This document shows positions 43,025 to 51,314 of a stretch of DNA of 55,915 bases, in pieces. Within the stretch, counting starts at the first letter, position 1, and each line of letters opens with the position of its first letter. The notes beneath the pieces were generated by a model. It did no database searches and was not told the origin of the DNA. It worked only from the letters and a program-made list of their open reading frames with translations. Origin of the DNA: DASUAO01 sp046484625 (GTDB lineage: Bacteria; Actinomycetota; Acidimicrobiia; IMCC26256; PALSA-555); assembly GCA_046484625.1 (NCBI GenBank), contig JAWOIO010000043.1:1-55915 (forward strand), in the 5' to 3' direction. The position numbers and the translations under genes are program-made.

Positions 43025-43654
43025 TCAGGCGAGGAGCGCGTCCAGCTCGGTGAGGGCGACGCGTGGATCGGGGCCCACGACGATGCCCTGCATCCCGAGG
43101 GCGCGCGCGGCCACGACGTTCTGCTCGAAGTCGTCGAGGAAGACCGCGGCTTCCGGGCCGATGCCCAGGCGCTCGAGCGCCCGCTCGTAGATGACCGGGT
43201 CCGGCTTGCGGATCCCCTCGAGACACGAGTCGACGACCAGGTCGAAGAGCTCGTCGACGTCGAGGCGAGCCCGCCAGTGGTCGCCGTACTCGCGGATGTT
43301 GTTCGTGAGGATCGCGTTGCGGATCCCCCGGCCGCGCAGCGCGCGGACGTAGTCGGTGACGACCGACCGGTCGACCGCGTCGTCCACCATCGTGCCGAAC
43401 ATCTCGCCGACGTCGAAGCGGACCCCGGATGCGACGGCGGACGCCCCGATCTCGTCGAGGGCGACGGTGAAAGCGATCTCCCCGCGCTCGAGGCGGTGCC
43501 ACGCGTGGTCGGTGTCGGCGTCGTAGTCGCCGAACACGATGCGCACGAACGCGTCCGGCTCCGTGCCCTGGGCGCGCGCGTACGTATGCGCGGCGGCGAA
43601 CGGTGAGGGCGTGAAGACCCCGCCGAAGTCCCAGATGACCGCCTCGATCGCCAT
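43025..43654 (-). CDS. HAD-family hydrolase
   Basis: 209 residues. Motif I WDFGGVFTPSP, motif II ILTNNI, motif III KPDPVIYERAL (Lys), motif IV FLDDFEQNVVAA (Asp pair). Haloacid dehalogenase/epoxide hydrolase N-terminal (YihX/ACAD10) type; a small-molecule phosphatase or dehalogenase. ATG 43654 is set by leaderless TACCGT. Confidence 0.88.
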   Translation of the reverse strand: MAIEAVIWDFGGVFTPSPFAAAHTYARAQGTEPDAFVRIVFGDYDADTDHAWHRLERGEIAFTVALDEIGASAVASGVRFDVGEMFGTMVDDAVDRSVVTDYVRALRGRGIRNAILTNNIREYGDHWRARLDVDELFDLVVDSCLEGIRKPDPVIYERALERLGIGPEAAVFLDDFEQNVVAARALGMQGIVVGPDPRVALTELDALLA

Positions 43655-43659
43655 CCCTC

Positions 43660-43666
43660 TACGGTA
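43660..43666. promoter_or_regulatory. Symmetric -10 element TACGGTA serving both strands
   Basis: Plus: TACGGT (43660-43665), 7 bases, GTG 43673. Minus: TACCGT (43666-43661), 6 bases, ATG 43654. The two -10 boxes share five bases, so only one polymerase can be bound at a time. Confidence 0.6.
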
Positions 43667-43672
43667 GGCGTC

Positions 43673-43876
43673 GTGACGACGGGCGATGCCACCCCGGTTC
43701 CCGACTACGCAGGACAGATCCGCCTCGACGGGCGACGGTCCTCGACGGGCGCCGGCCAGGGCATCGGACGACAGTCCGCGCACGCCCTTGCAGCGGTCGG
43801 CGCCCGCGTGGCATGCGTCGACATCGACGCCGATCGTGCCCACGAGGTCGCGCCGCTTCAGGCGACGCGGCGGTAG
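43673..43876 (+). pseudogene. Remnant of a short-chain dehydrogenase (SDR)
   Basis: The first about 60 residues of an SDR: TGAGQGIGRQSAHALAAVGARVACVDID is the NAD(P) site. Two lesions: the first beta strand before TGAG is missing, next to a 12-bp direct repeat CCTCGACGGGCG (43723, 43740), and homology stops at about 43855, just where the ABC permease stop (43858) begins. The catalytic Tyr-xxx-Lys part is gone. It keeps a leaderless promoter. Confidence 0.75.
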
Positions 43877-44646
43877 CGGGCGACTGCGATCGGTGCCGCG
43901 ACGGCCACGATCCCGACGATCCACGCCAGCGCCGCCAGGACCTCGGATCGGGCCTCACCACCGATGGTGAGGACCCGAACCGCGTCGACGACGACCGACA
44001 CCGGCTGGTGTTCGGCGAATCCCTGGAGCCAGCTCGGCATCGTCGCGACGGGGACGAACGCCGACGACGCGAACACGAGCGGGGCCATGATGGGGAAGGA
44101 CGCCGCCTGCGCGGTCTCTGCGTCGGGCGCGTACAGCCCCACGATCGCGAACACCCACGACAGCGAGTACGAGAAGGCGAGCACGAGCCCGAGTCCCGCG
44201 AGGATGCCCAACGTTCCCCCGTTCGGCTCCCAGTCGACCAGGTATCCGACCGCACACATGAGCGCAATGACGAAGGCGTTGCGGAGCAGGTCGGCGAGCG
44301 TGCGACCGACGAGCACGGCGGACCGGGCCATCGGCAACGAGCGGAAACGGTCGATCAGGCCCTTCTGGAGGTCGTCGGCGAGCCCGACGCCGGTCGTGAG
44401 CGAGCCGAACACGACGGTCTGCACGAAGATGCCGGGCATGAGGTAGTTGACGTACGAGCCGCCGGGGACCCGGATCGCACCGCCGAAGACGTAGCGGAAC
44501 ATCAGCACGAAGATGATGGGCTGGATCGTCGAGAACACGAGCAGCTCGGGCGTCCGGCGGATGTTCAGGAGGTTGCGCCACGCGATCGTGAGTGCATCGG
44601 CGGCGATCCGGGGGCCACCGGCTCGGAGCGTGGCGGGCGCGGTCAT
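43858..44646 (-). CDS. ABC-2 type permease (DrrB-like)
   Basis: 262 residues with six helices. Exports a drug or lipid together with the ATPase 44643-45656. Signature segments: WRNLLNIRRTPELLVFSTIQPIIFVLMF, GLADDLQKGLIDRFRSLPMARSAVLVGR, and SSAFVPVATMPSWLQGFAEHQPVSVVVDAVR. Overlaps the ATPase by 4 bases. Confidence 0.92.
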   Translation of the reverse strand: MTAPATLRAGGPRIAADALTIAWRNLLNIRRTPELLVFSTIQPIIFVLMFRYVFGGAIRVPGGSYVNYLMPGIFVQTVVFGSLTTGVGLADDLQKGLIDRFRSLPMARSAVLVGRTLADLLRNAFVIALMCAVGYLVDWEPNGGTLGILAGLGLVLAFSYSLSWVFAIVGLYAPDAETAQAASFPIMAPLVFASSAFVPVATMPSWLQGFAEHQPVSVVVDAVRVLTIGGEARSEVLAALAWIVGIVAVAAPIAVARYRRVA

Positions 44647-45656
44647 GACCGGCCTCGCCTCCACCGGCGGGGCCGTGCGGCCGCGGGCTCGGCGCCCGGC
44701 GCGCCGTCGGGGCCCGGGACGGGCTCCTCGGCGGCATGGCCGGTGAGGCTGAGGAAGACGTCGTCGAGCGTGGGCTCGTGCAGCGCCATGGTGGCGGGCT
44801 GCAGACCGTTGGCATCGAGGCGTCGGACCGCCTCGAGCATGGCCCGGGCGCTGTCGACGACGGAAAGGTGCACCTGGTCGTCCTGCACCCCGATCTCCCC
44901 GATGCCGTCGAGCGCGGTCGCGGCGCGACGAGCGCTGTCGCCTTCGGCGAACCCGACCTCGATCACCGTCGCCCCGAGGCGCGCCTTGAGCGCCGTCGAG
45001 GTCCCCTCGGCGATGACCAGGCCGTGGTCGATCACGACGATGTGGTCTGCGAGGCGGTCCGCCTCCTCGAGGTACTGGGTGGTGAGCAGCACCGTGGTGC
45101 CCAGCTCGACGAGACCTTCGATGACGGCCCACAGGTCGATACGGCTGCGCGGGTCGAGACCCGTCGTCGGCTCGTCGAGGAACAGCACCGGCGGGCGGTG
45201 CATGAGCGCAGCCGCGAGGTCCAGCCGACGCCGCATCCCGCCCGAGTAGGTCTGCAGGACCCGGTTGGCAGCATCGACGAGCTCGAACTGCTGGAGGAGC
45301 TCGTCGGCCCGGGAGGCGATCACGGAAGCCGGGAGGTGCGTGAGGCGCCCGACGAGCCGCAGGTTCTCCCGGCCCGTCAGCTTCTCGTCGACGGCGGCGT
45401 TCTGCCCGGCCAGCCCGATCGACATTCGGGTCTGGACCGGCTGGCGCGTGACGTCGAGGCCGAGCACCTCGGCCCGACCGGACGTCGGGCGGAGCAGCGT
45501 CGTGAGGATCCGGACCGCCGTCGTCTTCCCCGCGCCGTTCGGCCCGAGCAAGCCCAGCACCGTCCCGCGCGGCGCGGCGAAGGACACGCCACCCAGCGCT
45601 TCGACGTCGCCGAAGTGCTTCACCAGGTTGTCCGCGACGATCGCCGAGTCGGTCAT
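44643..45656 (-). CDS. ABC transporter ATPase (DrrA-like)
   Basis: 337 residues. Walker A GPNGAGKT, Q-loop, signature YSGGMRRRL, Walker B VLFLDEPTTGLDP, then the C-terminal daunorubicin-type domain (DDQVHLSV...LHEPTLDDVFLSLTG), and a basic Arg/Pro tail. Works with the permease. Its ATG overlaps the stop of the TauD-like gene, so exporter and dioxygenase form one operon. Confidence 0.93.
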   Translation of the reverse strand: MTDSAIVADNLVKHFGDVEALGGVSFAAPRGTVLGLLGPNGAGKTTAVRILTTLLRPTSGRAEVLGLDVTRQPVQTRMSIGLAGQNAAVDEKLTGRENLRLVGRLTHLPASVIASRADELLQQFELVDAANRVLQTYSGGMRRRLDLAAALMHRPPVLFLDEPTTGLDPRSRIDLWAVIEGLVELGTTVLLTTQYLEEADRLADHIVVIDHGLVIAEGTSTALKARLGATVIEVGFAEGDSARRAATALDGIGEIGVQDDQVHLSVVDSARAMLEAVRRLDANGLQPATMALHEPTLDDVFLSLTGHAAEEPVPGPDGAPGAEPAAARPRRWRRGRS

Positions 45657-46564
45657 CCTCCGCGCGGTGTCTCGCCTGCGACCGTCGTGCGGTGCATGAG
45701 CCGTCGATGGCCGCTGAAGTCGGCCATGGCCATGTGCTGGACGCTGCGGTTGTCCCAGAACGCGACGTCGCCGACGGCCCAGCGCCACCGGCACGTGAAC
45801 TCGTGGCGCACGCTGTGCGCGAAGACGAAGTCGAGGATGGGCTTCGCCTCGTGCGCGGCGAACCCCTCGAGCCCGATGGTGTACTGCGCGTTCAGGTAGA
45901 GGGCCTTCTCGCCGGTCTCGGGGTGGAGGCGGACGGCCGGATGGGGCTGCACCGAGTTGGCCGAGTCGTCGGTCCGCACGGTCATCCCGGTGAACGCGTC
46001 GTGGACGGCCTGCATCTTCGGGGAGTACGCGTGGACCGCGCTGTGGAGTCCCACGAGACCGTCCAACATCGCCTGCATGCCCTGTGAGAGCGTCCGGTGG
46101 GCGAGGACCTGGTTGGCCCACACGGTGTCGCCGCCCGACGGCGGGACCTCGCGCGCGTGGAGGATCGACCCGAACGGCGGCTCGGGGAGGAACGAGAAGT
46201 CCGAGTGCCACAGACTCCCGAATGTGAACGGTTGGCGCTCCTCGGCCTCGCGCACCACAGCGATGACCTCGTCGTGGCCGGCGATCGGCTCGATGAACGG
46301 CACGGGGCTGAACGGGCCGAAGCGGCGGCTGCACGCGACCTGGCGGTCGGGCGAGAGGTCCTGGCCCCGGAAGAAGACGACCCGGTGGTCGAGGACGGCT
46401 CGGCGGACCTCGGCCACGACCGCGTCGCCGAGGTCGTCGGCGAGGTCGATGCCGCTCACGAGGGCCCCGCACGCACCCGCCACGGGCTCGACCGTGATGT
46501 GTCGGAAGGGCTCGCCGGAGGGCGCGGCGGGGACCGGGATCAGGATCTCGGTGCGAGCGCTCAC
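45653..46564 (-). CDS. TauD/TfdA family Fe(II)/2-oxoglutarate dioxygenase
   Basis: 303 residues. Metal site: His120 and Asp122 in WHSDFSF, and the distal His in SVQHMAMADF; the 2-oxoglutarate-binding Arg lies in HRRLMHR. These enzymes hydroxylate sulfonates, herbicide-like acids or metabolites. GTG 46564 with leaderless TATGCT. Its coupling to a DrrAB-type exporter hints at modification and export of the same compound, an inference. Confidence 0.9.
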   Translation of the reverse strand: MSARTEILIPVPAAPSGEPFRHITVEPVAGACGALVSGIDLADDLGDAVVAEVRRAVLDHRVVFFRGQDLSPDRQVACSRRFGPFSPVPFIEPIAGHDEVIAVVREAEERQPFTFGSLWHSDFSFLPEPPFGSILHAREVPPSGGDTVWANQVLAHRTLSQGMQAMLDGLVGLHSAVHAYSPKMQAVHDAFTGMTVRTDDSANSVQPHPAVRLHPETGEKALYLNAQYTIGLEGFAAHEAKPILDFVFAHSVRHEFTCRWRWAVGDVAFWDNRSVQHMAMADFSGHRRLMHRTTVAGETPRGG

Positions 46565-46570
46565 CGCGCC

Positions 46571-46610
46571 AGCATACGAACGACGCCCGACGGGTGCCCG
46601 GCGTTAGATT
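46571..46610. promoter_or_regulatory. Divergent promoters of the TauD and hotdog genes
   Basis: Minus: TATGCT (46576-46571), 6 bases, GTG 46564. Plus: TAGATT (46605-46610), 8 bases, ATG 46619. Confidence 0.6.
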
Positions 46611-46618
46611 CGGCCGCC

Positions 46619-47407
46619 ATGGACGTCGAGCACGATCGCCCGCAGGTGGGCTTCACGTCGGAGCTCGGCCTCCACGTCTCCCTCGGCGACGATCCCGACA
46701 CGCTCGCCGGTCGCGCCGAGATCACGCCCGAGCTGTGCATCCCCGAGGCCGGGGTGCTGCGTCCGTCGGTCCTGCTCACCTGGGCCGACATCCTCACCGG
46801 CTCCCTCGCCAACGAGCGGACGCTGCCGAAGATCTGCATGACCGTCGACCTGGGCGTGCGCGTCGCGGGGCCGATCGCCGCGGGCACCGAGATCACGGCC
46901 GTCGGGCGGATCCTGAAGAGCGGTCGCACCGTCTCGTTCACCGAGACGACGTTCTCGGCCGCGGGCGCGGCGGGTCGGGACGAGATCGTCGCGATCTCGC
47001 TCGGGACCTTCGTCGCGTCCCCGCGACCCCAGGACACCGCCACCTCGGCGTTCGCCGCGGTGACGACGCGCGAGCGCGCGACCCGCCGTCCGCCGTCCGC
47101 CGTCGCCGAGATGCTCGGGAGCAGGGTCATCGCGCCCGGTGTCGTCGAGGTGCCGCGCAGCCCCCGCATCCTGAACTGGGCCGACACGGTCCAGGGCGGC
47201 GCGGTGGCCGCAGCGGCCGAGGAGGCCGTCCTGGCACTCGACGGTCCGTCGGTGCCGGTCGAGCTGGAGGTCCGCTACCTCGGCGCCGTCCGGGTCGGCC
47301 CGATGCGCGCGACCGCCCGGCGCTTCGGCGAGTGGATGCGGGTCGAGGTGCACGACATCGGCAACGATGACAGAATGGCCGCGGTGGCAACGGCACGCGG
47401 CGCATGA
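46619..47407 (+). CDS. Double-hotdog acyl-CoA thioesterase-like protein
   Basis: 262 residues made of two hotdog halves: the first about 10-135 (VLRPSVLLTWADILTGSLA ... TVDLGVRV, ITAVGRILKSGRTVSFTET), the second about 150-262 (RILNWADTVQGGAVAAAAEEA ... LEVRYLGAVRVGPM). PaaI/thioesterase-like. Substrate unknown. Its stop overlaps the next gene (ATGA). Confidence 0.8.
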   Translation: MDVEHDRPQVGFTSELGLHVSLGDDPDTLAGRAEITPELCIPEAGVLRPSVLLTWADILTGSLANERTLPKICMTVDLGVRVAGPIAAGTEITAVGRILKSGRTVSFTETTFSAAGAAGRDEIVAISLGTFVASPRPQDTATSAFAAVTTRERATRRPPSAVAEMLGSRVIAPGVVEVPRSPRILNWADTVQGGAVAAAAEEAVLALDGPSVPVELEVRYLGAVRVGPMRATARRFGEWMRVEVHDIGNDDRMAAVATARGA

Positions 47408-48156
47408 CCGATCCCAGTCCGGCCGGACCGCAGGCGCAGTCGAGCACCACCGCGCGCCTCGAGGCGTTCAGTGACGGCGTCACCGCCATCGCGATCACGC
47501 TCCTGGTCATCGAGATCGGGGTTCCCGAGGTCGGCCACGACGACCTGTGGGACGCGCTCGTGGAACAGTGGCCGTCGTACGCGGCGTTCCTCATCTCGTT
47601 CGCGGTCATCGGCATCATGTGGGTGAGCCACCACGCGATGTTCGAGCGGATCGCGACCGTCGACCGGGGGCTCCTCTTCCTCAACCTGGCCCTGCTCATG
47701 GGGATCGCGTTTGTCCCGTTCCCCACTGCGCTGCTGGCCGAGTACGTGCGCGAGGGAGGGGCCAACTCGCACGTGGCCGCGGCCATCTACAGCGCGGTGA
47801 TGGCGCTCATCGGCCTCGCGTTCGTCGGGATGTGGCGTCATCTCCTGCGGAACCCACACCTGCTCGTCGCAGGGATCCCGCGGGAGCGCATCGAGGTCGC
47901 GATCAAGAAGTCGATGGTGGGACCGGTCGTGTACGGCGCGTCGATCGGGCTGGCGTTCATCAGCGCGCTCGCATGTCTCTTCGTTTACGCACTGGTTGCG
48001 CTGTACTTCGCGGGGAACCCGTCGTCGCGGGTCGCCACCCCGGGGTCCCATGGTGCGGACGCATCCCGGAAGCAGGCTCCGGCGAAGAAGTCCTCGGCGA
48101 AGAAGGCGCCGGCGAAGAAGTCCTCGGCGAAGAAGTCCTCGGCGAAGAGGTCCTAG
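47404..48156 (+). CDS. TMEM175-like (DUF1211) potassium channel with Lys-rich tail
   Basis: 250 residues. Begins with the channel-family motif RLEAFSDGVTAIAITLLVIEI (RxxxFSD), six helices in all. Bacterial TMEM175 proteins form potassium-selective channels. After residue about 215 comes a soluble tail with repeated KKSSAKK/APAKK units, like histone H1 or the tails of actinobacterial HupB; the DNA there is a run of GCGAAGAAG repeats. The tail is unusual for the family. Coupled to the thioesterase-like gene. Confidence 0.85.
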   Translation: MTDPSPAGPQAQSSTTARLEAFSDGVTAIAITLLVIEIGVPEVGHDDLWDALVEQWPSYAAFLISFAVIGIMWVSHHAMFERIATVDRGLLFLNLALLMGIAFVPFPTALLAEYVREGGANSHVAAAIYSAVMALIGLAFVGMWRHLLRNPHLLVAGIPRERIEVAIKKSMVGPVVYGASIGLAFISALACLFVYALVALYFAGNPSSRVATPGSHGADASRKQAPAKKSSAKKAPAKKSSAKKSSAKRS

Positions 48157-48172
48157 GCCGACGCCAGCGAGG

Positions 48173-49192
48173 TCAGCGCCGACGACGGAAGCACGCCACG
48201 GCGTCCTCGACGCCGAACGCGCAGACCGCCACATCGACCTCGAGTCCGGACGCTGACGCGAGATCCCCCTCGTCGACGGCGCCCAGTGCGACCGCGGCCC
48301 GCAGCTGCGCTGCCCCGGGAAGCCAGTCGCGTCCGAGGTGCGTGCCGATCCACGCGCCGAGGCCCGCGTCGTAGCGGAGCGGATCGGGGAGCGCCGCGCC
48401 GGGCACGACGACGCGCTCGAGGCAGCGCCCGAGCAGCGTCGGTGCTTCGGGCGGCGCCGGCGGAGGGTCTCCCACCACGAACGGGATGCTCCAGAAGTCG
48501 GGGGTCTGCATGTCCGGTGCCCCACCCGGGATCGTCCCCGGCCCATCGGCGGCGATCAGGGAGATCTCGCCTCGTCCGGGTCGACGGGAGTCGAGCAGCG
48601 TGAGCGCGAGCGAGTTCTGGCGGCGGGCCAGCTCGGTGCCGAGGTGTGCGAGCGCGGGAGCGCGGGCGACGAGCTGGAGGTGGACCATCGCGCCGAGTGC
48701 GTGCAGGGTCGCCTCTTCCACCTGGTCGGGCTCGCGCGCACGCCAGAGCAGGTCGTGGGTGAGGGAGATCGCGAGCAACGCGGGGTGCTCGGCCCGATAG
48801 CGCTCGTTCACGACCCGGATGCTCGGGTCGTCGGCAGGAGGACCCACCACCCGGCCGGGCGATGCCGGAGGGCCGATCCCGAGGGTCTCGACCGAAGCGT
48901 GGCCGGCGATGAATGCGTCGAGGAGCGGCGCCGCGACCGTGCCGGCGAGCGCCACCAACCCGGCGCGGACGAGCGGCTCGGGGACGCGCGCCACCAGCTC
49001 GGCGTCGTCGAACCGTTCCGCGTCGGGACACACCACCTGCACCAGGGCCCGGCGCGCCCCCGCGTCGTCGACCGGGGGTCCAGCAGCCGGCACCATCTCC
49101 GGACCGCCGGGGTAGATGCCGGGCTCGCCGAACAGCGAGTTCGACGAGAAGAGCACCGGGTCGCGCGGCGGCCGGGGTGGCCGTGCGAGCAC
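48173..49192 (-). CDS. Hypothetical protein
   Basis: 339 residues from GTG 49192. Mostly helical, no signal peptide; segments include DPVLFSSNSLFGEPGIYPGGPEM, LLAISLTHDLLWRAREPDQVEEATLHALGAMVHLQL and RYDAGLGAWIGTHLGRDWLPGA. Unknown family. The frame stays open and protein-like for 23 more codons to an ATC at 49261, which sits exactly 6 bases past a TAGGGT -10 box, so the real start may be there (see findings). Convergent with the channel gene. Confidence 0.6.
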   Translation of the reverse strand: MLARPPRPPRDPVLFSSNSLFGEPGIYPGGPEMVPAAGPPVDDAGARRALVQVVCPDAERFDDAELVARVPEPLVRAGLVALAGTVAAPLLDAFIAGHASVETLGIGPPASPGRVVGPPADDPSIRVVNERYRAEHPALLAISLTHDLLWRAREPDQVEEATLHALGAMVHLQLVARAPALAHLGTELARRQNSLALTLLDSRRPGRGEISLIAADGPGTIPGGAPDMQTPDFWSIPFVVGDPPPAPPEAPTLLGRCLERVVVPGAALPDPLRYDAGLGAWIGTHLGRDWLPGAAQLRAAVALGAVDEGDLASASGLEVDVAVCAFGVEDAVACFRRRR

Positions 49193-49267
49193 CTCGGCGG
49201 TGATCCGCGCGATGTCGACGGCGTGGCCGTCGGGGGTTCCGGGAATGGTGGGCGTGTCGATGCGAGC

Positions 49268-49303
49268 ACCCTAGAACCGAGCCCTGCGTGCGAGCCCTAC
49301 GAT
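49268..49303. promoter_or_regulatory. Divergent leaderless-type -10 boxes
   Basis: Minus: TAGGGT (49273-49268), 6 bases, codon ATC 49261. Plus: TACGAT (49298-49303), 6 bases, GTG 49310. Confidence 0.5.
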
Positions 49304-49309
49304 TCGGCG

Positions 49310-49612
49310 GTGCCGTCCGTCGCCGATCCCGTGCCCGGGTGTGGCGAGTGCCGCGCGTGCCGGAAGGGACGCCCGGCCGTGTGCCTCCGGCGGAGTCCTC
49401 CCGACTACCTGTCGTTCCGTGGTGCCTTCTGCCAGTTCGTCGTGGTGCCTGCCGACCGACTCGTGCGGATCCCCGACTCGCTGTCGCTGCGGGGCGCGGC
49501 CCTCACCGAGCCGACCTCCATCGCCATCCACATCGTCGAGCTCAGGGCGACGAGGCGCCGGTCCCCATCCACGAGTCGTAGAGGGCGGAGTACGTGCCAC
49601 CGGCGGCGATGA
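49310..49612 (+). pseudogene. Remnant of a zinc-dependent alcohol dehydrogenase (MDR)
   Basis: Translates DPVPGCGECRACRKGRPAVC, the structural-zinc lobe (four Cys), then FCQFVVVPADRLVRIPDSLS and ALTEPTSIAIHIVEL, the part before the NAD domain. About 80 N-terminal residues and the whole NAD-binding domain are missing. Homology stops at 49541, one base from the stop of the ABC gene on the other strand; the residues after that are shadow. Confidence 0.75.
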
Positions 49613-51314
49613 GGTCGTCGTGGTGCCCGATCTCGGCGATGCGGCCGCCCTGGACCACCGCGACCCGGTCGGCACGTGCCGATGTCGAGAGCCGATGGGC
49701 GATGACCACGACGGTGCGCCCTGCCATCAGCCGTTCGATCGAGTGGCCGACGAGCAGCTCGGTGCCCGGGTCCAGGCTCGAGGTCGCCTCGTCGAGGACG
49801 ATGACGTCGGGATCGGCGAGTGCCGATCGCACGAGCGAGACGAGCTGTCGCTCCCCGGAGGAGAAGTTGGCGCCGCGCTCGCGCACGAGGGTGTCGAGGC
49901 CATCGGGGAACGCCGCGAAGTGGGGGGCGAGGTCCAGCACCTCGATCGCGTGCTCGACCTCGGCGTCGGTCGCGTCGGGCTGCGCGATGAGCAGGTTGTC
50001 GCGGATGGTGCCACCGAAGAGGAAGCCCTCCTGGGGGACGACGACGATCCGGGAACGCAACGAGCGCTTGGTGGTGTCGCGCAGGTCCACACCGCCGTAG
50101 CTGACCGATCCGGACACCGGGTCGTAGAAGCGGACCATGAGCTTCGCGAGGGTGGACTTCCCGGCGCCGGTCGGCCCCACGAGGGCGACGCGCTCACCGG
50201 CGGCCACCGTGAGCGAGACATCGTCGAGCACCAGGGGGCCGTCGCGGTAGCGGAACGACGCATGGTCGACGACGAGCGCCCCCCGGTCGGGGAGGTCGCG
50301 GGCGCCGGGGTGATCGTCGACCGCGACCGGCTCGTCGAGCAGGTCGTAGAGCTTCGCCAGCGCGGCGCCCGCCGCCTGCAACGTGTTGAACAGCTGGCTC
50401 ATCTGCTGGATCGGCTCGAACAGGTTCTGCTGGTAGAGGACGAACGCTGCGAGGGTCCCGACGGTGACGACGTCCTGCCCGGTGAGGTACCCACCGAAGA
50501 GGAGGATGATCGCGATGGAGGTCCCCTGACACAGCTCGAGGATCGTCGTGAAGCGCGCGGTGATCGCCTCGGCGTGCAGGTTGGTGCGGAACTGGCGGTC
50601 GTTCGTCTCCCGGAACTTGTGCCGGAACACGTCCTCCTGGTTGAAGCCCTGGACCACCCGTACCCCGGCGATGCCCTCCTGGAACGAGGAGAGCGTCCCG
50701 CCCACCCGGTCGCGCAGCGCGAGGTAGGCGAGGTTCGACGCCCGCCGGAACCAGCGGGCCGCGAGCACCACCACCGGGACGACCACGAGCACGCCGAGCG
50801 CCAGCTGCCAGCTCATGCCGATCATCACGACGATGGCGCCGAAGAACACCAGCATGTTCACCACGAACATCGAGAGTCCCTGGGAGACCAGCTCCTGGAG
50901 GCTCTCGACGTCGGCCGTCATGCGCGACACGAGATCCCCGGTGCGGGACCGGTCGTAGAACTCGAGCGACAGCCGCATCTGGTGGTCGAAGACCATCTCC
51001 CGCAACGACCGCAGGAAGCCTTCGCCGAGGCGTGCGACGAGGAGGATCGTGAGGCGCCCGAACCCGTAGACCGCCGCGATCGCGACGAGAAACGCGACGG
51101 CGGCGAGGTTGAGCGCGCCGAGGTCCTCTGCCCGCACGCCCTCGTCGATCCCGACGCGGATGATCGCGGGCGCGGCCAGCGTGCCGGCTGCCTGGAGCAG
51201 CGCACCCAGGCTTGCGAGCGCGAGCAGGCCGCGGACGGGACGGAGCAGGCGAACGGTCCGCCGGAAGACGAGCTGCTTGACCTCCCGGGGAAGGCGTTGC
51301 TCCGTCATGGTCAC
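49542..51314 (-). CDS. ABC exporter half, canonical Walker B Glu
   Basis: 590 residues: six helices (about 20-320) then an ATPase domain. Walker A GPTGAGKST, Q-loop PQEGFLFGG, Walker B VIVLDEATSSLDP with catalytic Glu, H-loop IAHRLST. The signature reads FSSGERQ instead of LSGGQ. Partner of 51311-53101; together they match heterodimeric type IV exporters such as TM287/288 (multidrug or lipid). 4-base overlap with the partner. Confidence 0.92.
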   Translation of the reverse strand: MTMTEQRLPREVKQLVFRRTVRLLRPVRGLLALASLGALLQAAGTLAAPAIIRVGIDEGVRAEDLGALNLAAVAFLVAIAAVYGFGRLTILLVARLGEGFLRSLREMVFDHQMRLSLEFYDRSRTGDLVSRMTADVESLQELVSQGLSMFVVNMLVFFGAIVVMIGMSWQLALGVLVVVPVVVLAARWFRRASNLAYLALRDRVGGTLSSFQEGIAGVRVVQGFNQEDVFRHKFRETNDRQFRTNLHAEAITARFTTILELCQGTSIAIILLFGGYLTGQDVVTVGTLAAFVLYQQNLFEPIQQMSQLFNTLQAAGAALAKLYDLLDEPVAVDDHPGARDLPDRGALVVDHASFRYRDGPLVLDDVSLTVAAGERVALVGPTGAGKSTLAKLMVRFYDPVSGSVSYGGVDLRDTTKRSLRSRIVVVPQEGFLFGGTIRDNLLIAQPDATDAEVEHAIEVLDLAPHFAAFPDGLDTLVRERGANFSSGERQLVSLVRSALADPDVIVLDEATSSLDPGTELLVGHSIERLMAGRTVVVIAHRLSTSARADRVAVVQGGRIAEIGHHDDLIAAGGTYSALYDSWMGTGASSP

